Assembly: GCF_004122105.1 (NCBI RefSeq)
Contig: NZ_SBKN01000004.1
Coordinates: forward strand, 62,001-126,000
Direction: 5' to 3'
Length of the DNA stretch: 64,000 bases
DNA from: Flavobacterium stagni
GTDB taxonomy: Bacteria; Bacteroidota; Bacteroidia; Flavobacteriales; Flavobacteriaceae
Shown: piece after piece, positions 53,610-61,516 of the stretch
How the letters are laid out: the number at the start of each line of letters is the position of its first letter
Position numbering within the stretch: the stretch's first letter is position 1
Translations under genes and position numbers: made by a program
Notes under the pieces: model-generated
What the model saw: the letters and a program-made list of their open reading frames with translations, nothing else
Databases searched by the model: none
Told to the model about the DNA's origin: nothing

Positions 53610-53656
53610 TAATTTCTAATACTTCGACCGAAAATGCAATCGCGTGATGCGGTAGA
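53610..53656 (+). repeat. 47-bp direct repeat, right copy (inside the 113-codon gene)
   Basis: Matches 50999-51045 with one mismatch. Here it is the real 3' end and stop of the small gene at 53616-53957. The two copies enclose about 2.56 kb with the RCC1 gene and its partner. Confidence 0.95.
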
Positions 53657-53957
53657 CGCCGTAGCCGTAAATTTCGACAAATTCATATTTATGACGACCG
53701 GGGTTTTTAAAATCGATGATTTTCTCGGCAGCGATTTCGTAGTATACACCAGCACCTTCAAGCATAAAACGGTTTCCCACATTGCGGTAGGCCGAACGCA
53801 CGAGTTGGAACTCGGATAAGTTCCAAGTGGTATTTTCAGCCTCGACTTCTTCGGTACTGGTCATGAGACCTTCGGTGATTTCGGTGGCACAGCCGTAGTA
53901 TTTTTCGATGTGTTCAAAAAAATCGAGAATGTTGTCGCGTAGTTCTTCGGTGTTCAT
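53616..53957 (-). CDS. Conserved-looking 113-residue protein of unknown function
   Basis: 113 residues, no signal peptide and no membrane helix. MNTEELRDNILDFFEHIEKYYGCATEITEGLMTSTEEVEAEN is acidic and helical; the rest (LVRSAYRNVGNRFMLEGAGVYYEIAAEKIIDF, ending YRITRLHFRSKY) is probably strands. No family is recognised. Its base composition is like the housekeeping flanks, not the cassette. The last 13 codons are duplicated at 50999-51045 beyond the cassette, so this gene is the apparent insertion site. Confidence 0.8.
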   Translation of the reverse strand: MNTEELRDNILDFFEHIEKYYGCATEITEGLMTSTEEVEAENTTWNLSEFQLVRSAYRNVGNRFMLEGAGVYYEIAAEKIIDFKNPGRHKYEFVEIYGYGVYRITRLHFRSKY

Positions 53958-53973
53958 GGTTTAAAGATAAAAA

Positions 53974-53999
53974 AAAGCCGCTTCTGTAGAAACGGCTTT
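53974..53999 (-). terminator. Terminator of the GNAT-like gene
   Basis: AAAGCCG / CGGCTTT extended by TTC/GAA around TGTA; on the minus strand it is followed by TTTTTATC. It lies 18 bases past the gene end at 54017. Confidence 0.8.
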
Positions 54000-54016
54000 A
54001 TCAATAACTTATTTTG

Positions 54017-54319
54017 TTAGATACGAATTCCAGGGGGAAGCAAATCGCGATAGGTGGGATGCTTCCGCATAAATGCAGCTACTTTAGGGAAAACGGGAAC
54101 GACTTTCAATTTGCGTTCGTAGGCGATTTCCATAATGTTTTTCAATAAATCGGTGATGAAGGCTTCATCTTCTGTACCGTTAATGCGGGTCAAGAAAATC
54201 TTTTTTTCTTGAAAGGAATACTCAACAGAAACCATTTCACCGTTGAACGTCGTCTCAAATTGACGTGCAAAGGTATTGTCCTTAATTTCCATTTGTTCCA
54301 AAATTAACTCTGAGTTCAT
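54017..54319 (-). CDS. Small GNAT-like (YjdJ-type) acetyltransferase
   Basis: 100 residues from ATG at 54319; the frame is open 11 codons further (54352). NTFARQFETTFNGEMVSVEYSFQEKKIFLTRINGTEDEAFITDLLKNIMEIAYERKLKVVPVFPKVAAFMRKHPTYRDLLP matches the short YjdJ/GNAT-like group, where the acetyl-CoA site is reduced to a strand-helix around the VVPVFP segment. Substrate unknown. It runs divergently from the hydrolase gene, sharing an 86-bp promoter region. Confidence 0.8.
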   Translation of the reverse strand: MNSELILEQMEIKDNTFARQFETTFNGEMVSVEYSFQEKKIFLTRINGTEDEAFITDLLKNIMEIAYERKLKVVPVFPKVAAFMRKHPTYRDLLPPGIRI

Positions 54320-54405
54320 CTTCTTTTCGTAGTATTCATTAATTTTATGCAAATTTCGGAATAATTTAGAAACTTTGCACCCTTTAAAGCGTTAAATCTT
54401 TGTGT

Positions 54406-55065
54406 ATGACCCGAATTCCGGTTTACTTCATGCCCGGACTCGCCGCGAGTTCCTCCATTTTTGAACGAATCCAATTGCCCGAAGACCAGTTTGAAGTGCA
54501 TTTGTTGGAATGGTTTTTACCCGAACCCAATGAATCGTTGGCGGCTTATGCCCAACGGATGGCGGCTCAGGTTACCGATCCAACGGCTCTATTGGTGGGT
54601 GTTTCCTTTGGAGGGATTCTTGTTCAAGAGATGAAAGCGTTTCTGCAACCGCGGAAGGTGGTGATTATTTCGAGTGTAAAATCCAATCGCGAATTCCCGC
54701 GCAAGTTCAAGGTGGCCCGAACCACCAAGGCCTATAAACTGATCCCGACGGGATTGTTGCAGGATGTCGAACTCTTGGTCAAGTTCGCTTTTGGGGAGAC
54801 GCTGAAGCGCAAGTTGCATTTGTATGAGCAGTTTTTGCACATGCGCGACAAACGCTATTTGGATTGGGCGATCGAGCAAGTCATGTGTTGGGAGCGCACC
54901 GAAGTAGATCCCGCCGTGATTCATATTCACGGTACGCAGGATGAGGTTTTTCCTCCGAAATACCTTAAAAATTATGTGCCTGTCAAAGACGGAACGCATG
55001 CGATGATCTTGAGTAAATACCGTTGGTTGAACGCGCATTTGCCCGCAATTTTACTACAAGAATAG
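54406..55065 (+). CDS. Alpha/beta hydrolase
   Basis: 219 residues from ATG at 54406; a TTG two codons upstream is less likely. VYFMPGLAASSSIFERI is the oxyanion-hole strand, the nucleophile is Ser67 in GVSFGG, the acid is in HGTQDEVFP, and the base is in DGTHAMI: a complete triad. There is no signal peptide, so it is cytosolic. The ester or thioester substrate is unknown. Confidence 0.88.
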   Translation: MTRIPVYFMPGLAASSSIFERIQLPEDQFEVHLLEWFLPEPNESLAAYAQRMAAQVTDPTALLVGVSFGGILVQEMKAFLQPRKVVIISSVKSNREFPRKFKVARTTKAYKLIPTGLLQDVELLVKFAFGETLKRKLHLYEQFLHMRDKRYLDWAIEQVMCWERTEVDPAVIHIHGTQDEVFPPKYLKNYVPVKDGTHAMILSKYRWLNAHLPAILLQE

Positions 55066-55085
55066 GGGGAGTGGACTGAAATTTG

Positions 55086-55093
55086 TAGTTTTG
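55086..55093 (+). promoter_or_regulatory. -7 box for the lytic transglycosylase gene
   Basis: TAGTTTTG, exact consensus; predicted leader about 66 nt to ATG 55163, which argues against the TTG at 55091 inside the box. Confidence 0.6.
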
Positions 55094-55162
55094 CAAAAGA
55101 ATCGTGCGGTGCGTATACGAAACCGCTGTATTCTTACGTTGGACTACAAAAAACTGGCCCTT

Positions 55163-56056
55163 ATGAAATCGATACGTTGGATGGCAACTGGTGCGTTAGC
55201 TGTTGTAATTACGGGATTATTTGTTTTCGCTATTTCTGGCGAAGAAAAGAAACACTTATTTAAAGAAGGTACGGCTCAGTATTTCCCTGCGAAAGTCGAT
55301 TTTGCGGGCGAAGCGACACCCTTGCATCTGGCCGATGTGAAAGAACGCTTCGATCGGGAATTATTGGTGAATGCTAATTTACATTCGTCGACCATTTTAA
55401 TTATGAAGCGCGCCAATCGGGCTTTTCCTGTGATCGAACCCATTTTGAAGCAATACGGGGTACCCGATGATTTCAAGTATTTGGCGGTGATTGAAAGTGC
55501 CTTGTTGAATGCGGTTTCGGCTTCCGGAGCGCGTGGCGTGTGGCAGTTTATGCCCGATACGGCTAAGGAAAAAGGCATGGAGGTGAGCGAAACGGTAGAC
55601 GAGCGGTACCATTTGCAAAAATCAACAGAGGCGGCGTGTAAGTATTTATTGGCCGCCAAAAATAAATTTGGTTCGTGGACGATGGCGGCAGCGAGTTATA
55701 ACGGCGGTATGAACGGTTTGTCTCGAAAACTAGAAGAACAAGGGGTAACCGATTATTACGATTTGTTATTAACCGACGAAACCCACCGTTATGTGTTCCG
55801 TATTTTGGCTTTAAAAGAAATTATGCAACATCCCGATTTGTATGGATTTGACGTGAGTCAGCACGAATTGTATGAAAATTTACCCACCAAAATCGTGGAA
55901 GTCGACAGTTCGATCAACGATTTGGCTAAGTTCGCCAAACTACAAGGCGTGAACTATAAAATCTTAAAAATCCATAACCCTTGGTTACGCGACAAGAAGT
56001 TGGCGAATCCAGGAAAAAAGAAATACCAGATTGAGATACCGACGAAAGGGTATTAG
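55163..56056 (+). CDS. Lytic transglycosylase (SLT domain, MltD-like)
   Basis: 297 residues from ATG at 55163. An N-terminal membrane segment (about 5-25, ATGALAVVITGLFVFAI) anchors or exports it. The SLT domain has the catalytic Glu111 in YLAVIESALLNAVS, then GARGVWQFMPDTAKEKG and AAASYNGGMNGLSRKL, which are the ES, GxWQFM and AYN motifs. It cleaves murein glycan strands to 1,6-anhydro ends. There is no clear LysM domain at the end, unlike E. coli MltD; only about 60 residues follow the SLT part (YKILKIHNPWLRDKKL). Confidence 0.92.
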   Translation: MKSIRWMATGALAVVITGLFVFAISGEEKKHLFKEGTAQYFPAKVDFAGEATPLHLADVKERFDRELLVNANLHSSTILIMKRANRAFPVIEPILKQYGVPDDFKYLAVIESALLNAVSASGARGVWQFMPDTAKEKGMEVSETVDERYHLQKSTEAACKYLLAAKNKFGSWTMAAASYNGGMNGLSRKLEEQGVTDYYDLLLTDETHRYVFRILALKEIMQHPDLYGFDVSQHELYENLPTKIVEVDSSINDLAKFAKLQGVNYKILKIHNPWLRDKKLANPGKKKYQIEIPTKGY

Positions 56057-56089
56057 GAGTTGTGAATTAGGAGTTATGAGTTATGAATT

Positions 56090-56117
56090 AAGGTGCTGGA
56101 AGGCACCTTTTTTTTAT
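56090..56117 (+). terminator. Terminator after the lytic transglycosylase
   Basis: AAGGTGC / GCACCTT with a 6-nt loop and a T-run. Confidence 0.85.
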
Positions 56118-56571
56118 TTTAAATTATAAAATCTAAATTATAAATTTCTGTTGAAGTTTCGGGAGGAATTTCGTGTAAAAGTAGAAAGAGTTTAATTGTT
56201 TAATAAGTACCTTTTAATAAGTACGTTTTCTTTTCTCTTGCTTCTTTTTTCTTTTTGCCACGAAGACTCAAAGTCACCAAGATTTAAGACCAGAAAAACT
56301 AGTTTTTTGGCCTGCTTAATTGCCTTAATTTATGCGGTTTAGTGAGTAGTCTTAATTCCTTAATGTTTTGAAATTTTGGAGCACAAAGTATCACGATGTT
56401 GACACAAAGTTTAAAAGGTTAATTTGTGTAAAAATGTAAGGGGTTTAATAGTGTAGAGTGAACCGTGATAATAACACGCGCCTTCTTTTTTCTTGCTTCT
56501 TTCCTCTTTCTTCTAAAAAAAAACTTTTCAAAAGTACCCTCATTTCTAATTTATAATCTAAAATAGAACAT

Positions 56572-56595
56572 AAAAAAAGACCCCTTTCGGAGTCT
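56572..56595 (-). terminator. Terminator of the TPR membrane protein gene
   Basis: AGAC-C-CC / GG-A-GTCT with a TTTC loop; on the minus strand a run of seven T follows. Confidence 0.75.
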
Positions 56596-56602
56596 ATATT
56601 AT

Positions 56603-57118
56603 TTAGATGCGTTTCATTTGTTCTTTCATCATGGTGATTTGCTCTTTCAACATGCCTTGTTTGTCGAGCTTTTTCACTTCGTTGATTAAGTTGGTGGCTT
56701 CCAATTTACGGCGGCGGGATAAAGCAATTCCGGCTAAATTTAATTTGGCTACCGCTAAGTCCATATCCATGTTCAATCCCAATTCGATGGCTTTTTTGAA
56801 AAACTTCTCGGCTTGGTTCAAGTTGGTTTGTGACACCATCAAGCCTTGTAAGTAATTGTAGTAGCCTTGTTGTTTTTTGATTAATGCCGTTTCTGGGTTT
56901 TTGATTTTGGCTAACCATTTTTGTGCGCCAGGGAAATTTTGTTTACGCATTTGTAAAAAAGCCAACAAAATAAACTCGTTACGGAAGTATAAAGCTAAAG
57001 GAAAAAGGGAAATGATGATTAAGAAAATTCCATTCCCTACGTTATTTTCGGTAAATTGCCATACCGCTGCAGCAAAAATCAGAACGGTTAAAACGATTTT
57101 GATATTTCTGTGAAACAT
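56603..57118 (-). CDS. Membrane protein with TPR-like helices
   Basis: 171 residues. Two membrane helices at about 6-22 and 27-46 (IVLTVLIFAAAVWQF, GIFLIIISLFPLALYF) are followed by helical hairpins resembling tetratricopeptide repeats: GYYNYLQGLMVSQTNLNQAEKFFKKAIELGLNMDMDLAVAKLNLAGIALSRRRKLEA. The tail is rich in Met and Lys. The TPR part is probably a protein-contact surface on the cytosolic side. No specific partner is known. Confidence 0.8.
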   Translation of the reverse strand: MFHRNIKIVLTVLIFAAAVWQFTENNVGNGIFLIIISLFPLALYFRNEFILLAFLQMRKQNFPGAQKWLAKIKNPETALIKKQQGYYNYLQGLMVSQTNLNQAEKFFKKAIELGLNMDMDLAVAKLNLAGIALSRRRKLEATNLINEVKKLDKQGMLKEQITMMKEQMKRI

Positions 57119-57201
57119 GATTGTAAAATTTAGGTTGCAAATGTACTAAAAGGAATTTAAAATATTTTTAAAAAAGCGCTTGCAAGAAATAAAAACCTTT
57201 G

Positions 57202-57209
57202 TATATTTG
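57202..57209 (+). promoter_or_regulatory. -7 box for rpmH
   Basis: TATATTTG, exact consensus, predicted leader about 57 nt. Confidence 0.6.
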
Positions 57210-57269
57210 CACTCGGTTTTGAAAAGCCGTAATCATAGAATAATTATCAGGATTTAAAGATATCGAACA

Positions 57270-57431
57270 ATGAGTAAAAGAACATTTCAACCATCGAAAA
57301 GAAAAAGAAGAAATAAACACGGGTTTATGGAAAGAATGGCTACTGCAAATGGTAGAAAAGTCCTTGCTCGTCGTCGTGCAAAAGGAAGACATAAATTGAC
57401 GGTTTCTTCTGAACCAAGACACAAAAAATAA
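57270..57431 (+). CDS. rpmH: 50S ribosomal protein L34
   Basis: 53 residues, very basic: [20 protein letters not shown], then [20 protein letters not shown] and a short tail [13 protein letters not shown], slightly longer than the E. coli protein. It is the L34 signature in full. It is a structural protein of the large subunit. Here it is a single gene with its own promoter and terminator, not beside dnaA or rnpA as in many other bacteria. Confidence 0.97.
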   Translation: MSKRTFQPSKRKRRNKHGFMERMATANGRKVLARRRAKGRHKLTVSSEPRHKK

Positions 57432-57451
57432 TGGTATTTACTATCATATAT

Positions 57452-57486
57452 AAAGGCGTTACTTTTATTAGTAGCGCCTTTTTTTT
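57452..57486 (+). terminator. rpmH terminator
   Basis: AAAGGCGTTACT / AGTAGCGCCTTT (one G-U pair) with a 6-8-nt loop and a T-run. Confidence 0.9.
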
Positions 57487-57594
57487 ATACTGTTTATAAC
57501 TATTGATAAGTTGGCAACCCCGATTTTTTCAAAAGTTTTATAAACCGACTAATTTTGACACACACAACAATAAACAACTAAACCACAACACCAC

Positions 57595-60447
57595 ATGCCG
57601 AAAGATTCCTCTATCAAATCCGTTTTGATTATTGGTTCAGGTCCGATCATCATTGGTCAAGCCTGTGAATTTGATTACTCGGGGTCACAATCCGCCCGTT
57701 CACTTCGCGAAGAAGGGATTGAAGTTATTCTTATTAATTCCAATCCCGCTACCATCATGACCGACCCAGCCATGGCGGATCATGTGTATTTAAAACCCTT
57801 AACCACCAAATCGATTATCGAAATCCTAAAAGCGCATCCCAATATTGATGCTGTACTCCCTACTATGGGCGGACAAACGGCGTTGAACTTGTGTTTGGAA
57901 GCGGAAGAAAAAGGGATTTGGAAGGATTTTAATGTGCGTTTGATTGGGGTAGATATCAATGCAATAAACGTCACCGAAGACCGTGACCAGTTCAAAACCT
58001 TATTAAGTAAAATCGGTATACCTTATGCGCCGGCCAAAACGGCCAATTCTTTCTTGAAAGGAAAAGAAATTGCGCAAGAGTTTGGGTTTCCTTTAGTAAT
58101 TCGTCCTTCGTTTACGTTGGGTGGAACTGGGGCAGCTTTTGTACACCGCAAAGAGGATTTTGATGAATTGTTAACCCGCGGTTTGGAAGCGTCACCGATT
58201 CATGAGGTGTTGATTGACAAAGCGCTTTTGGGTTGGAAAGAATATGAATTGGAACTTTTACGCGACCAAAATGATAACGTCGTGATTATTTGTTCCATCG
58301 AAAATATGGATCCGATGGGGATTCACACCGGGGATTCTATTACGGTAGCGCCTGCCATGACGTTGTCGGATACGACCTTTCAAAAGATGCGCGATATGGC
58401 CATTCACATGATGCGCTCTATCGGGAATTTTGCTGGAGGGTGTAATGTGCAGTTTGCCGTTTCTCCCGATGAAAAAGAAGATATCGTTGCTATCGAAATC
58501 AATCCACGGGTATCGCGTTCGTCGGCCTTGGCGTCTAAAGCGACTGGATATCCGATTGCAAAAATTGCCAGCAAATTGGCTTTGGGGTACACCCTTGATG
58601 AATTGCAAAATCAAATAACGAAATCCACTTCGGCCTTGTTTGAACCGACGTTGGATTATGTCATCGTGAAAATACCGCGTTGGAACTTTGATAAATTTGA
58701 AGGCGCAGATCGTACCCTCGGACTCCAAATGAAGTCGGTAGGTGAGGTGATGGGCATCGGGCGCTCGTTCCAAGAAGCGTTACACAAAGCCACGCAATCC
58801 TTAGAAATCAAACGTAACGGTTTGGGTGCTGATGGAAAAGGTTATAAAAACTACGAACAAATTATAGAAAAACTCACCTATGCGAGTTGGGATCGCGTGT
58901 TTGTAATTTACGATGCGATTCAAATGGGAATTCCGTTGAGCCGTATTCACGAGATTACCAAAATCGATATGTGGTTCTTGAAGCAATACGAGGAATTGTA
59001 TTTCTTGGAGAAAGAAATTTCGAATTACCGCATTGATACATTACCCAAGGAATTGTTATTAGAAGCCAAACAAAAAGGCTACGGCGACCGTCAAATTGCG
59101 CACATGTTGGGCTGTTTGGAGAGTCAGGTGTACCGCTTGCGCGAAGACATGAATATTCGTCGCGTTTACAAGTTGGTGGATACTTGTGCGGCCGAGTTCA
59201 AGGCAAAAACCCCGTATTACTATTCTACTTTTGAAGCGGAGATTGAAACCGCTACTGGAGAACGCTATGTTTCCAATGAAAGTATTGTCACAGACCGTAA
59301 GAAAGTCGTGGTGTTAGGTTCGGGACCCAACCGTATTGGACAAGGAATTGAGTTTGATTATTCCTGTGTGCATGGGGTTTTGGCGGCAAAAGAATGTGGC
59401 TACGAAACCATCATGATTAACTGTAACCCGGAGACGGTGTCGACCGACTTTGATACGGCGGATAAATTGTATTTCGAACCTGTATTTTGGGAACATATTT
59501 ACGATATCATCCAACATGAAAAGCCAGAAGGCGTGATTGTACAGTTGGGTGGACAAACGGCTTTGAAGTTGGCCGAAAAATTAAACCGCTACGGTATTAA
59601 AATCTTCGGAACCAGTTATGATGCCTTGGATTTAGCCGAAGACCGCGGTCGTTTCTCGGGCTTGTTGAAAGAATTAAATATTCCGTATCCTAAATTTGGT
59701 GTAGCTGAAAATGCAGAACAAGCGTTGCAATTGGCAGATCAATTGGAGTTCCCGTTATTGGTTCGTCCTTCTTATGTATTGGGTGGCCAAGGGATGAAGA
59801 TCGTGATCAACAAGCAAGAGTTGGAAGAACATGTGATTGAGATTTTAAAACATATACCGAATAACAAATTGCTGTTGGATTACTATTTGGATGGTGCCAT
59901 TGAAGCGGAAGCGGATGCTATTTGTGATGGTGAAAATGTGTACATCATCGGAATCATGGAGCATATCGAACCTTGTGGAATTCACTCGGGCGATAGTAAT
60001 GCGACATTGCCTCCTTTTAATTTGGGCGAATTTGTAATGCAGCAAATTAAAGATCATACGAAAAATATTGCCTTAGCCTTGCAAACGGTTGGGTTGATCA
60101 ATATTCAGTTTGCCATCAAAGATGATATCGTTTATATAATTGAAGCCAATCCAAGAGCTTCTCGTACGGTGCCTTTTATTGCGAAAGCGTATGGCGAGCC
60201 GTATGTGAATTATGCGACCAAAGTGATGTTGGGTGAGAAAAAAGTCACCGATTTCACCTTTAATCCGAAGTTGAACGGATTTGCAATCAAGCAACCCGTT
60301 TTCTCTTTTAATAAGTTTCCGAATGTGAATAAGGCACTCGGTCCCGAAATGAAATCAACGGGAGAAAGTATTTTGTTCATTGAAGATTTAAAAGATGATC
60401 AATTTTACGATTTGTATTCCCGACGAAAAATGTATTTGTCTAAATAA
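57595..60447 (+). CDS. carB: Carbamoyl-phosphate synthase large subunit, lacking the allosteric domain
   Basis: 950 residues against about 1070 in E. coli. Both ATP-grasp halves are present: SVLIIGSGPIIIGQACEFDYSG, PAMTLSDTTFQKMRD, then VVVLGSGPNRIGQGIEFDYSC and RPSYVLGGQGMKIV. The chain stops at LGPEMKSTGESILFIED plus about 20 residues, where E. coli CarB goes on to the methylglyoxal-synthase-like domain that binds UMP and ornithine. It forms carbamoyl phosphate for pyrimidines and arginine with CarA, which is not in the window. Without that domain, the usual allosteric control must be absent or elsewhere. Confidence 0.95.
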   Translation: MPKDSSIKSVLIIGSGPIIIGQACEFDYSGSQSARSLREEGIEVILINSNPATIMTDPAMADHVYLKPLTTKSIIEILKAHPNIDAVLPTMGGQTALNLCLEAEEKGIWKDFNVRLIGVDINAINVTEDRDQFKTLLSKIGIPYAPAKTANSFLKGKEIAQEFGFPLVIRPSFTLGGTGAAFVHRKEDFDELLTRGLEASPIHEVLIDKALLGWKEYELELLRDQNDNVVIICSIENMDPMGIHTGDSITVAPAMTLSDTTFQKMRDMAIHMMRSIGNFAGGCNVQFAVSPDEKEDIVAIEINPRVSRSSALASKATGYPIAKIASKLALGYTLDELQNQITKSTSALFEPTLDYVIVKIPRWNFDKFEGADRTLGLQMKSVGEVMGIGRSFQEALHKATQSLEIKRNGLGADGKGYKNYEQIIEKLTYASWDRVFVIYDAIQMGIPLSRIHEITKIDMWFLKQYEELYFLEKEISNYRIDTLPKELLLEAKQKGYGDRQIAHMLGCLESQVYRLREDMNIRRVYKLVDTCAAEFKAKTPYYYSTFEAEIETATGERYVSNESIVTDRKKVVVLGSGPNRIGQGIEFDYSCVHGVLAAKECGYETIMINCNPETVSTDFDTADKLYFEPVFWEHIYDIIQHEKPEGVIVQLGGQTALKLAEKLNRYGIKIFGTSYDALDLAEDRGRFSGLLKELNIPYPKFGVAENAEQALQLADQLEFPLLVRPSYVLGGQGMKIVINKQELEEHVIEILKHIPNNKLLLDYYLDGAIEAEADAICDGENVYIIGIMEHIEPCGIHSGDSNATLPPFNLGEFVMQQIKDHTKNIALALQTVGLINIQFAIKDDIVYIIEANPRASRTVPFIAKAYGEPYVNYATKVMLGEKKVTDFTFNPKLNGFAIKQPVFSFNKFPNVNKALGPEMKSTGESILFIEDLKDDQFYDLYSRRKMYLSK

Positions 60448-60448
60448 G

Positions 60449-60476
60449 AAAAGGCTGCTTTCGGGCAGCTTTTTTT
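60449..60476 (+). terminator. carB terminator
   Basis: AAAAGGCTGC / GCAGCTTTTT (one G-U pair) with a short loop, ending in T7. Confidence 0.85.
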
Positions 60477-60491
60477 ATGCGTGAAATTGCG

Positions 60492-60499
60492 TAGTTTTA
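60492..60499 (+). promoter_or_regulatory. -7-like box for the KirBac-type channel
   Basis: TAGTTTTA, one base from consensus; predicted leader about 9 nt. Confidence 0.4.
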
Positions 60500-60511
60500 C
60501 CAAAAAAAAGC

Positions 60512-61468
60512 ATGGCCTTTCGCACCCCTTTTAATTCCAAAGCCCGCACCGATGCCAATACCGGTTTAGGTACCAATGCCGCTAGTTATGGCGGACGATT
60601 CTTTACCAAATCGGGTAATGCCAATATTCGAAAGTCGGGTATCCCTTTTTTGGATAGTATCAGCTGGTACCATACGATGTTGACCTTACCGCGATGGAAG
60701 TTTTTTGTGATTATCTGCGGATTTTACTTTTTGGTGAATTCTGTTTTTGCCTCGATGTATTATGCTTTAGGGGTCGAACATTTGAATGGCGTCAATGCCA
60801 ATTCGAGTTGGGACGCCTTCGGTCAAGCGTTCTTTTTTAGTGTGCAAACCTTCACTACGGTAGGGTACGGACATGTGAGTCCGAGTGGCTTCTTGACGAG
60901 TTTTGTCGCAGCTGTTGAAGCCTTATTTGGTTTGTTGAGCTTTGCCATTGCAACAGGTTTGTTTTATGGACGATTCAGTCAGCCCAAAGCCCATATTTTA
61001 TTTTCCCACAATGCCATCATTGCGCCGTATAAAGGCGGTACAGCTTTAATGTTGCGCATGTGTCCGTCCAAAAACGCCAATTTGAGTGATGCGGAAGCGC
61101 GAGTAACGTTGGGAATGCATGTTGAGGAGAATGGACAGATGGTCAATAAGTTTTTTACTTTGGATTTGGAGTTGTCCACGATTAATGCGTTGAATTTAAA
61201 CTGGACCTTGGTACATCCGATAACAGAAGATAGTCCGTTGTATCAATTTACAGCAACTGATTTTGAGAATACTGTGGGCGAACTCATTGTGTTTTTAAAA
61301 ATGTTTGACGATATGTATAGCAATACGGTCATGAAGCGCACTTCCTATACTTTTGATGAGATTGTTTATGGCGCCCGTTTTCTTCCGATGTTTACGCGTG
61401 ATGTCAACCAACAGAAAACAATTTTACAAATCGATAAGTTGAATGCCATCGAAAAAGTACAATTATAA
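60512..61468 (+). CDS. KirBac-type inward-rectifier potassium channel
   Basis: 318 residues. Two membrane helices (about 63-85 and 128-152) flank a pore with the selectivity filter TVGYG at 116-120 (QTFTTVGYGHVSPSGF). The cytosolic C-terminal part is a beta-sandwich of the Kir type (NAIIAPYKGGTALMLRMCPSKNANLSDAEARVTLGM). It forms a tetrameric K+ channel in the inner membrane, gated by its cytosolic domain or lipids. It stands alone between two strong terminators. Confidence 0.92.
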   Translation: MAFRTPFNSKARTDANTGLGTNAASYGGRFFTKSGNANIRKSGIPFLDSISWYHTMLTLPRWKFFVIICGFYFLVNSVFASMYYALGVEHLNGVNANSSWDAFGQAFFFSVQTFTTVGYGHVSPSGFLTSFVAAVEALFGLLSFAIATGLFYGRFSQPKAHILFSHNAIIAPYKGGTALMLRMCPSKNANLSDAEARVTLGMHVEENGQMVNKFFTLDLELSTINALNLNWTLVHPITEDSPLYQFTATDFENTVGELIVFLKMFDDMYSNTVMKRTSYTFDEIVYGARFLPMFTRDVNQQKTILQIDKLNAIEKVQL

Positions 61469-61500
61469 AAAAAGCCCTGATTTGACGTCAGGGCTTTTTT
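61468..61500. terminator. Bidirectional terminator between the channel and FG-GAP genes
   Basis: AAAAAAGCCCTGA / TCAGGGCTTTTTT, 13 bp perfect, 7-nt loop; A- and T-runs on both sides serve both converging genes. Confidence 0.95.
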
Positions 61501-61516
61501 TTGGAATGTATTGTGT

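Larger units (their letters stand above)
56057..56602. other. 546-bp gene-free region with low-complexity words
   Basis: Holds the transglycosylase terminator (56090-56117) and the terminator of the TPR gene (56572-56595). Between them are short repeated words: GAGTTATGAATTA near 56060, TTTAATAAGTAC twice near 56200, two pyrimidine tracts with CTTGCTTCTTT (near 56240 and 56490), and CACGAAGACTCAAAG-like phrases. I see no gene, RNA or mobile element in it. Such word-built spacers are common in Flavobacterium chromosomes. Confidence 0.65.

Noticed and set aside
56057..56602. A decayed gene or IS remnant in the 546-bp gap
   Set aside because: No frame of length, no terminal repeats and no protein similarity in any frame; only short repeated words and two terminators.
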